Shown: positions 21,543 to 30,900 of the stretch, piece by piece | Numbering within the stretch: the first letter of the stretch is position 1 | Layout: the number at the start of each line of letters is the position of its first letter | Assembly: GCF_013623775.1 (NCBI RefSeq) | Contig: NZ_JABFAM010000008.1 | Location: forward strand, 1-64,000 | Length of the DNA: 64,000 bases | From: Rufibacter sp. XAAS-G3-1 | Lineage (GTDB): Bacteria > Bacteroidota > Bacteroidia > Cytophagales > Hymenobacteraceae | Reading direction: 5' to 3' | Notes under the pieces: generated by a model | What the model was told of the DNA's origin: nothing | The model's database searches: none | The model's input: the letters and a program-made list of their open reading frames with translations, nothing else | Program-made: the position numbers and the translations under genes

Positions 21543-23447
21543 TTATCTGAACTCGGTGATGAGGGGTTGGGTGAAGCGCAGGTCGTTGAAATCATAGTAC
21601 TGCCGGGTGCTCTGAAACAGTTTGAAATCCTGTTGGCCGTTTAGCTGTGGCAGCCGTGGGTAATAGCCCAAAAGCACCTGAATGGTATTGATGGGGAGGA
21701 ATTCGTTCCGGAAACGCAGGCCCAGGCCGAAGCCGGTATAGGGCTTTTCCTTCAAGGGGGACTTGTTCTCTACGCTGGTGAGCCAGGCCAGGTCTGCAAA
21801 CCCGATGATGGCGAGTCTGAACCCCAGCAGCGTCAAGGGCGTGAAGAAGTTGGTTTCATAGTTCAGCACAAACTTGCGGTAGCCCCGCACGTCGCCGGAA
21901 CTGAACCCCCGTATGCCGTCTTCCTGGTCAATGTCCAGGGCAAACAGGTCTGGGCGGCGCATGCCCAGCGAGGTTCTGTTCCAGATAAAGTGGCGCCAGC
22001 GCCAGTTGCGTAGCCGGTACAAGGGCGTGAAATACAAGGCTTCGGTGGTTAGTACGCCCTGTTCCCAAACATTCTTGTGCCGGTAACTCCCGTACTCCAG
22101 GCCCCCGTAGAGATACCCAAAGTTAGGCTGGTATTTCCCGAAGGCTCCTTTTACCCCCAGGTACAGGCGGTTTTTCAGGGAGCCGTCTTCATACCCGGCC
22201 GTAAGGGCCAACAGGTTTCCGGCCGGAATATCCTCCGTTCGGCCAAACCCGAAAAGGTACTGGTCTTTGTAATACCTTCTAAAACTGTACCCGAACGCGG
22301 TGAGGTACAGGCGGGCACTCTGAATGGTGGGGCCGCCCCCCTGGGTGTACTTGATGTTCAAAAAGCGCGCGGCGGTGATCAACTGGCTGGGGTTGTTCTG
22401 GGCCAGGTCATACGATTTCAGTTTGAAGGCGCGGCCTATCCAGAAATCCTGGATGTTATAATCCAAAGGAACGTGTTCAATAAACTGGTTCTGTTCGCCT
22501 TCCAGTTCGCCCTGCTCATAATAATCGGGAATTAGGGTCTGGTACCAGGCAGCTGAGGCCCCGCCCGCGTATTTGGTGTTGGTGGTGTAGAAATCCCGCC
22601 GGAAACTGAGGCTCTGCTGTTTGTAGTAATGGGTGTTCTGGTAAATCAGCTCTGCCGAGATAAAGCTGCGGGAGATATTCTGGATGAAATAACTACCCGA
22701 GAATTGCCAGGGCTGCGGTTCTGATAACCCAAACCGGTAATTGGTTCTTATCTGGTGGCCCACCCCCATAAAGTTGATGTCGCGCAGGGCGATGCGCGTA
22801 CTGGAGGTGCTGGCCGAGCCCGAGCCGCTGATGCTGAACACGTCTTTGGTGATGACGACAACATCTACGCTGTCATTGGTGGAGGTAGAGTCATTGACAA
22901 ACACCCGCGCATCTAAGAGGTAATCGGTTTGGCGCAACAGACGCTCAGATTCTGCCAGGGCCAACGGTTCCAGCAAATCCCCCTCCCTGAAAAGGATCTG
23001 GTTCCGGAGCAGGTTCTGTTTGGTGCGCATGTGCAGGGCGTTCCCCAAACGCTCCAGGCTGTTGTCTGGCAAAGCCAGGGTGTCATTGATGGAATAGCCA
23101 AACGCATCGAGCCGTTTGAAATAGATGCTCCGCACCACCTTGTAATTATGTTGGGCATGGGTAGAAGGCAGCAGCGCGTTTTCAATGGGGCCCTCTATCC
23201 TTTTGGGCTTGAAGATAACCAAGGCTTTTACCGCCCGGCCTAAGAGGGTCTTCTTTTGGCTGATGCGCTTGAGGGAGGCCAGAAAGTGATTGGTGTCAGT
23301 GGTGTCTTCCAGCGGGGGGCTAACTACGGGGGCGGTAGTGACGGGAGGAGTTTCCTGGGCCTGGGCGCAAACGCAACTGCATCCTACCGCGGTGGCTAGC
23401 AGAAATAGCAGTCGTGCGTGCACAAAAAATCTTGAGGCCGTCTTCAT
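21543..23447 (-). CDS. Outer-membrane barrel protein with POTRA-like N-terminal region
   Basis: 634 residues with a signal peptide (LLFLLATAVGCSCVCAQAQ). Residues 95-200 look like a POTRA module (VVRSIYFKRLDAFGYSINDT, LLRNQILFREGDLLEPLALAESERLLRQTDYLLDARVFVND), followed by a BamA/TamA-like barrel (GVGHQIRTNYRFGLSEPQPW, GLGLRFRNEFLPINTIQVLLGYYPRL). The fold call is by pattern only. BamA-type proteins insert or translocate outer-membrane proteins, but this one is shorter than BamA and its substrate is unclear. It is read away from the radical-SAM gene across a 180-base divergent promoter region. Confidence 0.65.
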   Translation of the reverse strand: MKTASRFFVHARLLFLLATAVGCSCVCAQAQETPPVTTAPVVSPPLEDTTDTNHFLASLKRISQKKTLLGRAVKALVIFKPKRIEGPIENALLPSTHAQHNYKVVRSIYFKRLDAFGYSINDTLALPDNSLERLGNALHMRTKQNLLRNQILFREGDLLEPLALAESERLLRQTDYLLDARVFVNDSTSTNDSVDVVVITKDVFSISGSGSASTSSTRIALRDINFMGVGHQIRTNYRFGLSEPQPWQFSGSYFIQNISRSFISAELIYQNTHYYKQQSLSFRRDFYTTNTKYAGGASAAWYQTLIPDYYEQGELEGEQNQFIEHVPLDYNIQDFWIGRAFKLKSYDLAQNNPSQLITAARFLNIKYTQGGGPTIQSARLYLTAFGYSFRRYYKDQYLFGFGRTEDIPAGNLLALTAGYEDGSLKNRLYLGVKGAFGKYQPNFGYLYGGLEYGSYRHKNVWEQGVLTTEALYFTPLYRLRNWRWRHFIWNRTSLGMRRPDLFALDIDQEDGIRGFSSGDVRGYRKFVLNYETNFFTPLTLLGFRLAIIGFADLAWLTSVENKSPLKEKPYTGFGLGLRFRNEFLPINTIQVLLGYYPRLPQLNGQQDFKLFQSTRQYYDFNDLRFTQPLITEFR

Positions 23448-23626
23448 ACCTTATTATCCATCCCTAAAATACGGCAAATTCCACTTAGAACAACATGGAG
23501 CTAGTTAATGCTATTGTAATTAGTTTATCAACACCCCTGTTGATAAGTTGTGGCTAAAATCATTAGTTTATTAGCAGCACGTACTGTATCTTGCTAACGT
23601 ATTCAGGGACTTAAAACGCATAGCAC

Positions 23627-24892
23627 ATGCACACTCCGATTCTAGAAAAACTAAGTATTTTGGCAGATTCTGCGAAATATGACGTTTCCTGCTCTTCCAG
23701 CGGCGGCAAACGCAAGAACGAGGGGAAAGGGTTGGGCAACGCCGAGGGCATGGGGATCTGTCACAGCTATACCGAAGACGGCCGGTGCGTGTCTTTGCTA
23801 AAGATATTGCTCACCAACTTCTGCATTTTTGACTGCGCCTACTGCGTGTCGCGCAAAAGCAATGACGTAAAACGGGCGGCTTTCACGGTGCAGGAAGTGG
23901 TGGATTTGACCATCAATTTCTACCGCCGCAACTACATTGAAGGGCTTTTCCTGAGCTCCGGCATTTTCAAGAACGCTGATTACACCATGGAGCGCCTGGT
24001 ACGGGTAGCCAAGAAACTGCGGCTGGAGCACAAGTTCAACGGTTACATCCACCTGAAAACCATTCCGGGCGCCAGCGAGGAACTGGTGAAAGAGGCCGGC
24101 TTGTACGCCGATAGACTGAGCGTGAACATTGAGTTGCCTACAGAGGAAAGCCTGAAAGCCCTGGCTCCTGAGAAAAATTTCAAGGAAGTGCTTACGCCCA
24201 TGGGCCACATCAAAGACCAACTGGTGCTGGTGAAAGAAGAAAAGAAGCTGTTCAAATCTACGCCTTCCTTCGCGCCCGCCGGACAAAGCACCCAATTGAT
24301 TGTAGGGGCTACCGCCGAGAGTGACCGCCAGATTCTGACCCTCGCCGATGGCCTGTACCAGAACTACCAACTCAAACGCGTGTACTATTCGGGTTACGTG
24401 CCGGTAGTGACGGACAGCCGTTTGCCCCTCATCAGTACACCACCCATCATCCGGGAAAACCGGCTGTACCAGGCCGATTGGCTGGTGCGGCTCTACGGCT
24501 TCGGGGTGAATGAACTACTGGATGAGCAGAACCCTCAGTTAGACCTACAGATTGACCCCAAGCTGGCTTGGGCGCTGCGCAACCGGCACGTGTTTCCGCT
24601 GGAGATCAACACCGCCGATTATGAGATGATTTTGCGGGTGCCGGGCGTGGGCATCAAATCAGCGAAGAAGATAGTGGCGGCCCGCCGCTTTTCTCACCTC
24701 ACGTGGGAGCACCTGCGCCAGATTGGGGTGGTGCTGAAACGGGCCAAGTATTTTATCACCTGCGGCGGGCGCAGTTTGGAGACGAGAGAATGGGACGAAC
24801 AAGCCATCCGGAGAAGAATCATTTTCGGGGAGAAGGGGGGCCGGGCCAGCCTGTGGGGCAGCCAACTGGATTTGTTCCAGCAGGCAAGCTAA
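23627..24892 (+). CDS. Radical SAM protein, putative DNA modification/repair family (TIGR03916 type)
   Basis: 421 residues. The [4Fe-4S] motif CIFDCAYC (CxxxCxxC) is at about residues 65-72, preceded by SLLKILLTNF; ICHSYTEDGRCVSLLK marks this family. A C-terminal helix-hairpin-helix region (INTADYEMILRVPGVGIKSAKKIVAAR) near 325-350 suggests DNA binding. The family is defined by genomic pairing with a DUF4130/uracil-DNA-glycosylase-related protein, and that partner is found 240 bases downstream, on the same strand. The chemistry is not established. Confidence 0.9.
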   Translation: MHTPILEKLSILADSAKYDVSCSSSGGKRKNEGKGLGNAEGMGICHSYTEDGRCVSLLKILLTNFCIFDCAYCVSRKSNDVKRAAFTVQEVVDLTINFYRRNYIEGLFLSSGIFKNADYTMERLVRVAKKLRLEHKFNGYIHLKTIPGASEELVKEAGLYADRLSVNIELPTEESLKALAPEKNFKEVLTPMGHIKDQLVLVKEEKKLFKSTPSFAPAGQSTQLIVGATAESDRQILTLADGLYQNYQLKRVYYSGYVPVVTDSRLPLISTPPIIRENRLYQADWLVRLYGFGVNELLDEQNPQLDLQIDPKLAWALRNRHVFPLEINTADYEMILRVPGVGIKSAKKIVAARRFSHLTWEHLRQIGVVLKRAKYFITCGGRSLETREWDEQAIRRRIIFGEKGGRASLWGSQLDLFQQAS

Positions 24893-24972
24893 GCCAGAAC
24901 CCAGCAGCACCGCTTCCGCCCTATAAGAGAAAAAGCATTGTTTTTGTAAAACCACATCAAAACCTACCCAAT

Positions 24973-25119
24973 ATGCCAACTTTAGCCAATCGCCAGACCG
25001 TAGCCCCTGTTTCTTTCCGTTGCAAACTCAGTACTTTGGTGCCTTATCTGCGCCAGCTTTCGGCCCAGCGGCATGAAAACAACGGTGGCAGACGCAGCAC
25101 CATTCGTGTGGCCTCTTAA
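24973..25119 (+). CDS. Possible 48-residue basic protein between the radical-SAM and DUF4130 genes
   Basis: ATG 24973 opens a 48-codon frame (MPTLANRQTVAPVSF... ending RRSTIRVAS), rich in Arg, that fills most of the gap between the two functionally paired genes and stops 17 bases before the next start. I recognise no family. It could be a genuine small protein of this operon, or chance; conservation would decide. Confidence 0.35.
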   Translation: MPTLANRQTVAPVSFRCKLSTLVPYLRQLSAQRHENNGGRRSTIRVAS

Positions 25120-25136
25120 TTAACATCACCGCGCAC

Positions 25137-25973
25137 ATGCATTTCTATACCTATGACGGTTCCTTTGAAGGCCTCCTGACGGTGGTGTTTGAGGCGTATG
25201 AGCGCAAAGAATGGCCCACCCAGATTGGCAAAGAAGGAGAGGCCCCGCCCGGTATTTTCGCGACGCACCATTTTGTACCCACGCAGGAAGACAAAGCCAA
25301 ACGCGTGTGGAAAGGTTTAGGGAAGAAACTGTCCAGAGCTGCCTGGGAAAACGTGTACAAAGCGTACCTCTGGGAGCAGCCCGGTTTTGAGATGCTCATC
25401 TTCCAGTTCGTGCGCCTGGTTTTCTCCAGTCCCAAAGAAGGCATAGAGGAGAACTTCGCGGAGACGTACGTGCAGAAAATGGCCGTGGTAGGCAAGCAGA
25501 TGCACCGGGAAAAGCACCGCATGGAGGCGTTCATCCGGTTTCAGCGCACGCAGGACGGCTTGTTTGTGGCACCCATCAGCCCAGACTTCAACGTGCTTCC
25601 GCTGGTGGTGGAACACTTTGAGAAACGCTACGCCGACCAAACCTGGCTTATTTACGATGTACGCCGCCAGTACGGGGCCTATTATGATTTGGAGCAGGTG
25701 AGCATCGTCTCGCTGGAAGAAACTCCGTTAGATCTACGGAAAGGGCAACTCTCGCCGGATATTCTGACGTCGGTAGAACCCATGTACCAGCAACTGTGGC
25801 AGGCCTATTTTGACCACGTGAACATCCCGGAACGGAAGAATAAGAAACTGCACCTCCGGCACATGCCCAAGCGCTACTGGAAATACCTCACGGAGAAAAA
25901 GCCAAGGACACAGGCGCACCAGCCCATCCAGAACAAACAGGTGCCTACCGGAAGGCCGCGGTTGACTTCGTGA
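25137..25973 (+). CDS. TIGR03915/DUF4130 DNA metabolism protein
   Basis: 278 residues starting MHFYTYDGSFEGLLTVVFEAYERKEWP, the characteristic opening of the DUF4130 family, with EKHRMEAFIRFQRTQDGLFVAPISPDFNVLPLV and HFEKRYADQTWLIYDVRRQYGAYYD in the middle. In many bacteria DUF4130 is fused to a uracil-DNA-glycosylase-like domain; here the protein ends after DUF4130, as is usual in Bacteroidota. It is always paired with the radical-SAM protein upstream, implying one pathway of DNA repair or modification. Confidence 0.9.
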   Translation: MHFYTYDGSFEGLLTVVFEAYERKEWPTQIGKEGEAPPGIFATHHFVPTQEDKAKRVWKGLGKKLSRAAWENVYKAYLWEQPGFEMLIFQFVRLVFSSPKEGIEENFAETYVQKMAVVGKQMHREKHRMEAFIRFQRTQDGLFVAPISPDFNVLPLVVEHFEKRYADQTWLIYDVRRQYGAYYDLEQVSIVSLEETPLDLRKGQLSPDILTSVEPMYQQLWQAYFDHVNIPERKNKKLHLRHMPKRYWKYLTEKKPRTQAHQPIQNKQVPTGRPRLTS

Positions 25974-26704
25974 GATATAATGTTTTAGGGCTGTTCTTTA
26001 GAAAATAGGTTAGAAACTGGATTTCTTGAGGAGTTTGCCAAAGAGATTACGCCTCTTGCTTTCAACGTCTGGTATTGGTAAACAAGCTCTAAGTGCAGCA
26101 GTGGTTTTTGTGTGGGCTTGTGCGGTAGAGGAACTTGGGTGACACCTCCACCATCTCTATGCGTTGGGAGTAACACTTGGTCTTCCTCCTGAACCGAACC
26201 AGGTTTAATCAGGCTTGAGTAGCCTTACTCCCATTCTCCTTTAAGAATGATACGTGTGCAGCATCATGCCAATCACATCTACGCTAGCGCTACACTTACG
26301 GTAAGTTGATCTGGCCTTCCGCAGAAAGAGACCTCACCCCCGGTTTTGCTGATGCGTTTTGGGGCTATTTTGCGGAAAACAGGCCAGAAACGGCATTGGC
26401 GTAGACGCCCGCAGGTCTAAAGACGCTATGAGGTCTTTGGAGCAGGCGGCATCGCGGAAGCAGGCTTTAGAAAGTAAACTGGCGCGAGACTCCAGTCTCG
26501 TGACATGGGATGAAGCGAGTCTCCGGACTCGCCGGGAACCACCAGCCGGATAGGGGTATTATTCTGGGGTGTCATTCTTATAGGTGAGTGAGGGTAACAG
26601 GTATAGGATTCCTTTTTAGAGATAGAGCGCTTCACTGGCGGGAGGCACCTGCGGCTTCCCAGTTGCCGTTGAATAGTGTCTTGCCGCCTCTATCTTTCTA
26701 TGAC
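25974..26704. other. Repeat-rich intergenic region before the CRISPR remnant
   Basis: No convincing gene in 730 bases. It holds palindromes of the 37-bp family at 25982-26018 and 26356-26391, a MITE-A-like end (AAACAAGCTCTAAG) near 26080-26093, a ~40-bp repeat at 26411-26450 that recurs inverted at 46885-46925, and a two-hairpin element at 26479-26547 that recurs at 56062-56130. Confidence 0.5.
26479..26547 (+). repeat. Two-hairpin element, copy 1
   Basis: CTGGCGCGAGACT / AGTCTCGTG forms hairpin 1 and GCGAGTC TCCG GACTCGC forms hairpin 2, followed by GGGAACCACCAG. The copy at 56062-56130 has the same layout with paired substitutions in hairpin 1. Confidence 0.6.
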
Positions 26705-26808
26705 GTTTCAATCCTTGTTCTTCTGGATATAGTTGCAGGAATGATGACTCCAGTAGCAATCTACGTGCGCGTCTCCGCATTGCAATCCTTGTTCTTCTGG
26801 ATAAGCAA
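26705..26808 (-). CRISPR. Two decayed CRISPR repeats beyond the trailer end
   Basis: Starting at 26705 the first 22 bases of the array repeat (GTTTCAATCC...TTCTGG) are intact and the rest is degenerate (ATATAGTTGCAGGAA). At 26779-26808 a second partial copy reads CAATCCTTGTTCTTCTGG with a broken end. They are 74 bases apart, one repeat-spacer unit, and in the orientation of the main array. They lie about 1.08 kb from its last repeat, with higBA in between. Confidence 0.85.
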
Positions 26809-26810
26809 AC

Positions 26811-26845
26811 AAAAAGCCCTACCAATCCGGTGGGGCCTTTTTTGT
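26811..26845 (-). terminator. Terminator after the second higA
   Basis: On the minus strand AAAAAAGGCCCCACC, a short loop and GGTAGGGCTTTTTG form an imperfect hairpin with a U tract just past the stop codon at 26852. It could work in both directions. Confidence 0.7.
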
Positions 26846-26851
26846 TTTGCT

Positions 26852-27205
26852 TTAGGCCAGCAGTACCTCTGCCGGAAAGCCTAGACCCTTATGCAGGGAT
26901 CGGATATGCTGGAGGCTCAGGGGCCGTGACCGGTTGAGCACCTTTGAGACAGTCCCTTTGTCCCCTAAAAATGGTACGAGGTCATTCTGGCTTAAGCCCA
27001 GTACCTCCATTCTTATCTTCAGGTACTCGATAGGGTCAAGGGCTTCCGATGGATAGTTCTCTGCCTCATACTTCACAAGCAGCAGGGTAAGGAGTTCCGC
27101 TTCATCGTACTCCGGTGTTCCTTCATCTGGATCACCTAACTCACGCACCCTTTTAAGTGCGTCTTGGTACTCTTCCTCAGAGTGGATAACTTTTAAATTC
27201 TTCAT
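26852..27205 (-). CDS. higA: HigA-type helix-turn-helix antitoxin
   Basis: 117 residues from ATG 27205 (MKNLKVIHSEEEYQDALKRV). The N-terminal half is the acidic toxin-binding part typical of HigA partners of HigB_toxin proteins (ELLTLLLVKYEAENYP); the C-terminal half is an XRE helix-turn-helix (LKIRMEVLGLSQNDLVPFLGDKGTVSKVLNRSRPLSLQHIRSLHKGL). It represses its operon and neutralises HigB (family knowledge). It is downstream of the toxin with a 78-base gap and is followed by a terminator. Confidence 0.92.
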   Translation of the reverse strand: MKNLKVIHSEEEYQDALKRVRELGDPDEGTPEYDEAELLTLLLVKYEAENYPSEALDPIEYLKIRMEVLGLSQNDLVPFLGDKGTVSKVLNRSRPLSLQHIRSLHKGLGFPAEVLLA

Positions 27206-27283
27206 AACAGCGAGGGCAGACAGACAACAAACAACTTCAAACCAGGAGGGTGACAAGCCCCTCCCTTTATGTAAGACCTTCTA

Positions 27284-27577
27284 TCAGAGGTCTTGGACTT
27301 TTACTTTATCATACTCGGCATGGGTTCCGATCCACAAGACCTGAACTCTTTTCGGCCTGAATAACACTATCGCAACGAGCCTGAAGTCATTAGCCTTGAT
27401 ATTAAAGACAACCTTGTTGTCTACGACCATCTCGGCACTTGGGAAATAATTCCGCAGATCGTTCATATTGTTCCAGTTGGAGTTCTTGGTTGTATAGTAC
27501 CAATCCAGAAGGTATGCTTTTGATGCGGCGTGTTTCTCAAAGTAAGCCTTGATGGTGGGGAAGCTAAGTACGTTCAT
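27284..27577 (-). CDS. higB: HigB-family mRNA interferase toxin
   Basis: 97 residues from ATG 27577 (MNVLSFPTIKAYFEKHAASKAYLLDWYY). It matches the HigB_toxin family: WYYTTKNSNWNNMNDLRNYFPSAE, VVFNIKANDFRLVAIVLF, and the C-terminal VLWIGTHAEYDKVK with the catalytic-region His and Tyr. It cuts mRNA on the ribosome when not bound by HigA. The module lies between the decayed and intact parts of the CRISPR array, so it may have inserted there or helps retain the locus. Confidence 0.9.
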   Translation of the reverse strand: MNVLSFPTIKAYFEKHAASKAYLLDWYYTTKNSNWNNMNDLRNYFPSAEMVVDNKVVFNIKANDFRLVAIVLFRPKRVQVLWIGTHAEYDKVKVQDL

Positions 27578-27739
27578 CTCTGTTACCGTTTGAATTATTG
27601 TACGGCAAAGATAACAGATAGTTGACGGTTCGCCAACCATAACAGGGTGAAAAGTTTCTATTTCGCCAACTCTTATTTGCCCTAAAGAAGTCTATCCCCA
27701 AAACTGCGACATTCAACCCCTTCTGCATTACTGTGTTAT

Positions 27740-27901
27740 ATGGAGAATTTATCAAAGGTGTGCACGATTGAGATCCGCCTCGATGCGGCCCAACGACAGT
27801 TGGCGGATGCTTACCAAAAGCTTCAGGATTTGGGAAAGCAAATCATCTTGATCCGTTTCAATCCTTGTTCTTCTGGAAAAGCTACTGGAAGCGGCTTATG
27901 A
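27740..27901 (+). CDS. Possible gene fragment running into the CRISPR array
   Basis: ATG 27740 opens a frame of 38 protein-like residues (MENLSKVCTIEIRLDAAQ..., amphipathic and coiled-coil-like, ADAYQKLQDLGKQ) that reads into the last repeat and stops at 27901. The part outside the array looks coding, but no family is recognised. It may be a remnant of a gene cut off by the array end, or chance. Confidence 0.25.
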   Translation: MENLSKVCTIEIRLDAAQRQLADAYQKLQDLGKQIILIRFNPCSSGKATGSGL

Positions 27902-30900
27902 TTTCCTTTTTCTGGGTGTCACCGGCAGTTTCAATCCTTGTTCTTCTGGAAAAGCTACTGGAAGACTGTATGCGCATCACCAAAGAGCGCGACAAAGAGG
28001 GTTTCAATCCTTGTTCTTCTGGAAAAGCTACTGGAAGTTCTCTTCTATGTCCAGTTCTTCCATCTGCGTAAGATGTTTCAATCCTTGTTCTTCTGGAAAA
28101 GCTACTGGAAGCTTAGGTATCTCTCTGGTGGAGTTGCAAAAGGAGAGTTTCAATCCTTGTTCTTCTGGAAAAGCTACTGGAAGTGCGGCGCTTGTTTCTT
28201 GCCAGCAGCCGCAAAGGTTGTTTCAATCCTTGTTCTTCTGGAAAAGCTACTGGAAGATAACGGTTTCATGTCGCCAAACACAGCCAGGACAGGTTTCAAT
28301 CCTTGTTCTTCTGGAAAAGCTACTGGAAGTTCCCCTTCGCCCAGGAGAAGGAGGCCCAGGACGAGTTTCAATCCTTGTTCTTCTGGAAAAGCTACTGGAA
28401 GACCTCGGTTCGCTTCTGGATCATAATAAGGAACTTGTTGTTTCAATCCTTGTTCTTCTGGAAAAGCTACTGGAAGTAGCCCACGGCGGGGTTCCAATGG
28501 TCTTTTTTTATAGTTTCAATCCTTGTTCTTCTGGAAAAGCTACTGGAAGAGTTTGAGCAGAAGCTTTCCATGGAGTTCGCAAGACGTTTCAATCCTTGTT
28601 CTTCTGGAAAAGCTACTGGAAGTCTTTTCCAAATTTCATAGGAGCGTAGTTGAGAGCAGTTTCAATCCTTGTTCTTCTGGAAAAGCTACTGGAAGAACAA
28701 CTCACCATTGCCATGAAGGCGCTGACTGAAAGTTTCAATCCTTGTTCTTCTGGAAAAGCTACTGGAAGAACAAAGCACACCAGAAGAGTGCTGGAAGTAA
28801 CACGTTTCAATCCTTGTTCTTCTGGAAAAGCTACTGGAAGTTGCTATTATAGAATCAAGGTTATAGGCTCTTATAGCGTTTCAATCCTTGTTCTTCTGGA
28901 AAAGCTACTGGAAGCGATGGACCCTAGAAAGTGGATAGGGCAAGCTTAGAGTTTCAATCCTTGTTCTTCTGGAAAAGCTACTGGAAGGTCAAAAAAGACT
29001 TCATTTTTGATCGGTGAAAAAGACTTAGTTTCAATCCTTGTTCTTCTGGAAAAGCTACTGGAAGATGGAGAGAGCTGGAAAGGTGATCAACAAACTCGCG
29101 TTTCAATCCTTGTTCTTCTGGAAAAGCTACTGGAAGGCAATATCTTCCATGTGCGCCGGGCTATCCAGAAAAGTTTCAATCCTTGTTCTTCTGGAAAAGC
29201 TACTGGAAGCACCGTCCCTTTTTGGTATTCCACCTTCCCATTGTGTTTCAATCCTTGTTCTTCTGGAAAAGCTACTGGAAGCGCTGGTGCGCATACGCCT
29301 GGAGCAGCATCAGTTTCGTTTCAATCCTTGTTCTTCTGGAAAAGCTACTGGAAGCCTCCACAACGCTCACACTTTTTCATATTCTGCTCCAGTTTCAATC
29401 CTTGTTCTTCTGGAAAAGCTACTGGAAGTATTTCACGAACATTGTGGTGTTAGGCTTAGGCTTATCTCGTTTCAATCCTTGTTCTTCTGGAAAAGCTACT
29501 GGAAGATGAAGCTACGGGCCTGCTCTGCCTCCCTCTCCAGGTTAGTTTCAATCCTTGTTCTTCTGGAAAAGCTACTGGAAGACCATTGCGCGCAACTTGC
29601 TCTGGTCTGCGTGGGCAGTTTCAATCCTTGTTCTTCTGGAAAAGCTACTGGAAGAAAGAAGTCAGTTTGCTGTTCGCCTGATACCATCTGGGTTTCAATC
29701 CTTGTTCTTCTGGAAAAGCTACTGGAAGGTCCCTCTAAGTAATGATGCCATATTTTTATTTCTTTTGTTTCAATCCTTGTTCTTCTGGAAAAGCTACTGG
29801 AAGATGGCCCTGCGTACCAGCATCAGGCTGCCCTAGGGTTGTTTCAATCCTTGTTCTTCTGGAAAAGCTACTGGAAGCAAGGAAGACACCGCCGCCGCGC
29901 CGACGTTCTTTACGTTTCAATCCTTGTTCTTCTGGAAAAGCTACTGGAAGTCCATGACAACATTAGCCTCTATTCTTTCTCAGACATGTTTCAATCCTTG
30001 TTCTTCTGGAAAAGCTACTGGAAGACCTTAAGGGAAGAACTCACCAAACTTGAAAACATTGATGGTTTCAATCCTTGTTCTTCTGGAAAAGCTACTGGAA
30101 GAAATTCCCCATCATCAGAGCCTATGTCTGAATTCCAGTTTCAATCCTTGTTCTTCTGGAAAAGCTACTGGAAGCGAATTTGCTAGGTAGTTGCATAATT
30201 ACAGTTATCTGTTTCAATCCTTGTTCTTCTGGAAAAGCTACTGGAAGTAGCCTTGCCAATGTGGACATCAGCGGCAAGGTGGAGTTTCAATCCTTGTTCT
30301 TCTGGAAAAGCTACTGGAAGTTTTATTGATGAAACCAATATCAGAGCTATCATCAGTTTCAATCCTTGTTCTTCTGGAAAAGCTACTGGAAGGCAAATGC
30401 AGAAAGAAATCAATGAATTACTTAGAAGGTTTCAATCCTTGTTCTTCTGGAAAAGCTACTGGAAGCCTACGCCTCATTTTCGGGCACAAAGTGAAGCATT
30501 AGTTTCAATCCTTGTTCTTCTGGAAAAGCTACTGGAAGAAGGGTTCTCTAGCGATAGAGAACCCTTTTTTCATGTTTCAATCCTTGTTCTTCTGGAAAAG
30601 CTACTGGAAGGCCTTTTCTGGAAGAAGTGCTGGAAGAGAAGAAAAAGTTTCAATCCTTGTTCTTCTGGAAAAGCTACTGGAAGTTCTACCAAGCAAAGAC
30701 AAAGGATTTCAAGTACAGGGGTTTCAATCCTTGTTCTTCTGGAAAAGCTACTGGAAGAATCTCCGGTAAGATTGACTTGGCCGAAGACTTCAGTTTCAAT
30801 CCTTGTTCTTCTGGAAAAGCTACTGGAAGGCGGAGATATGAGCGAAGCGGAACTAAGGGGTATTTGTTTCAATCCTTGTTCTTCTGGAAAAGCTACTGGA

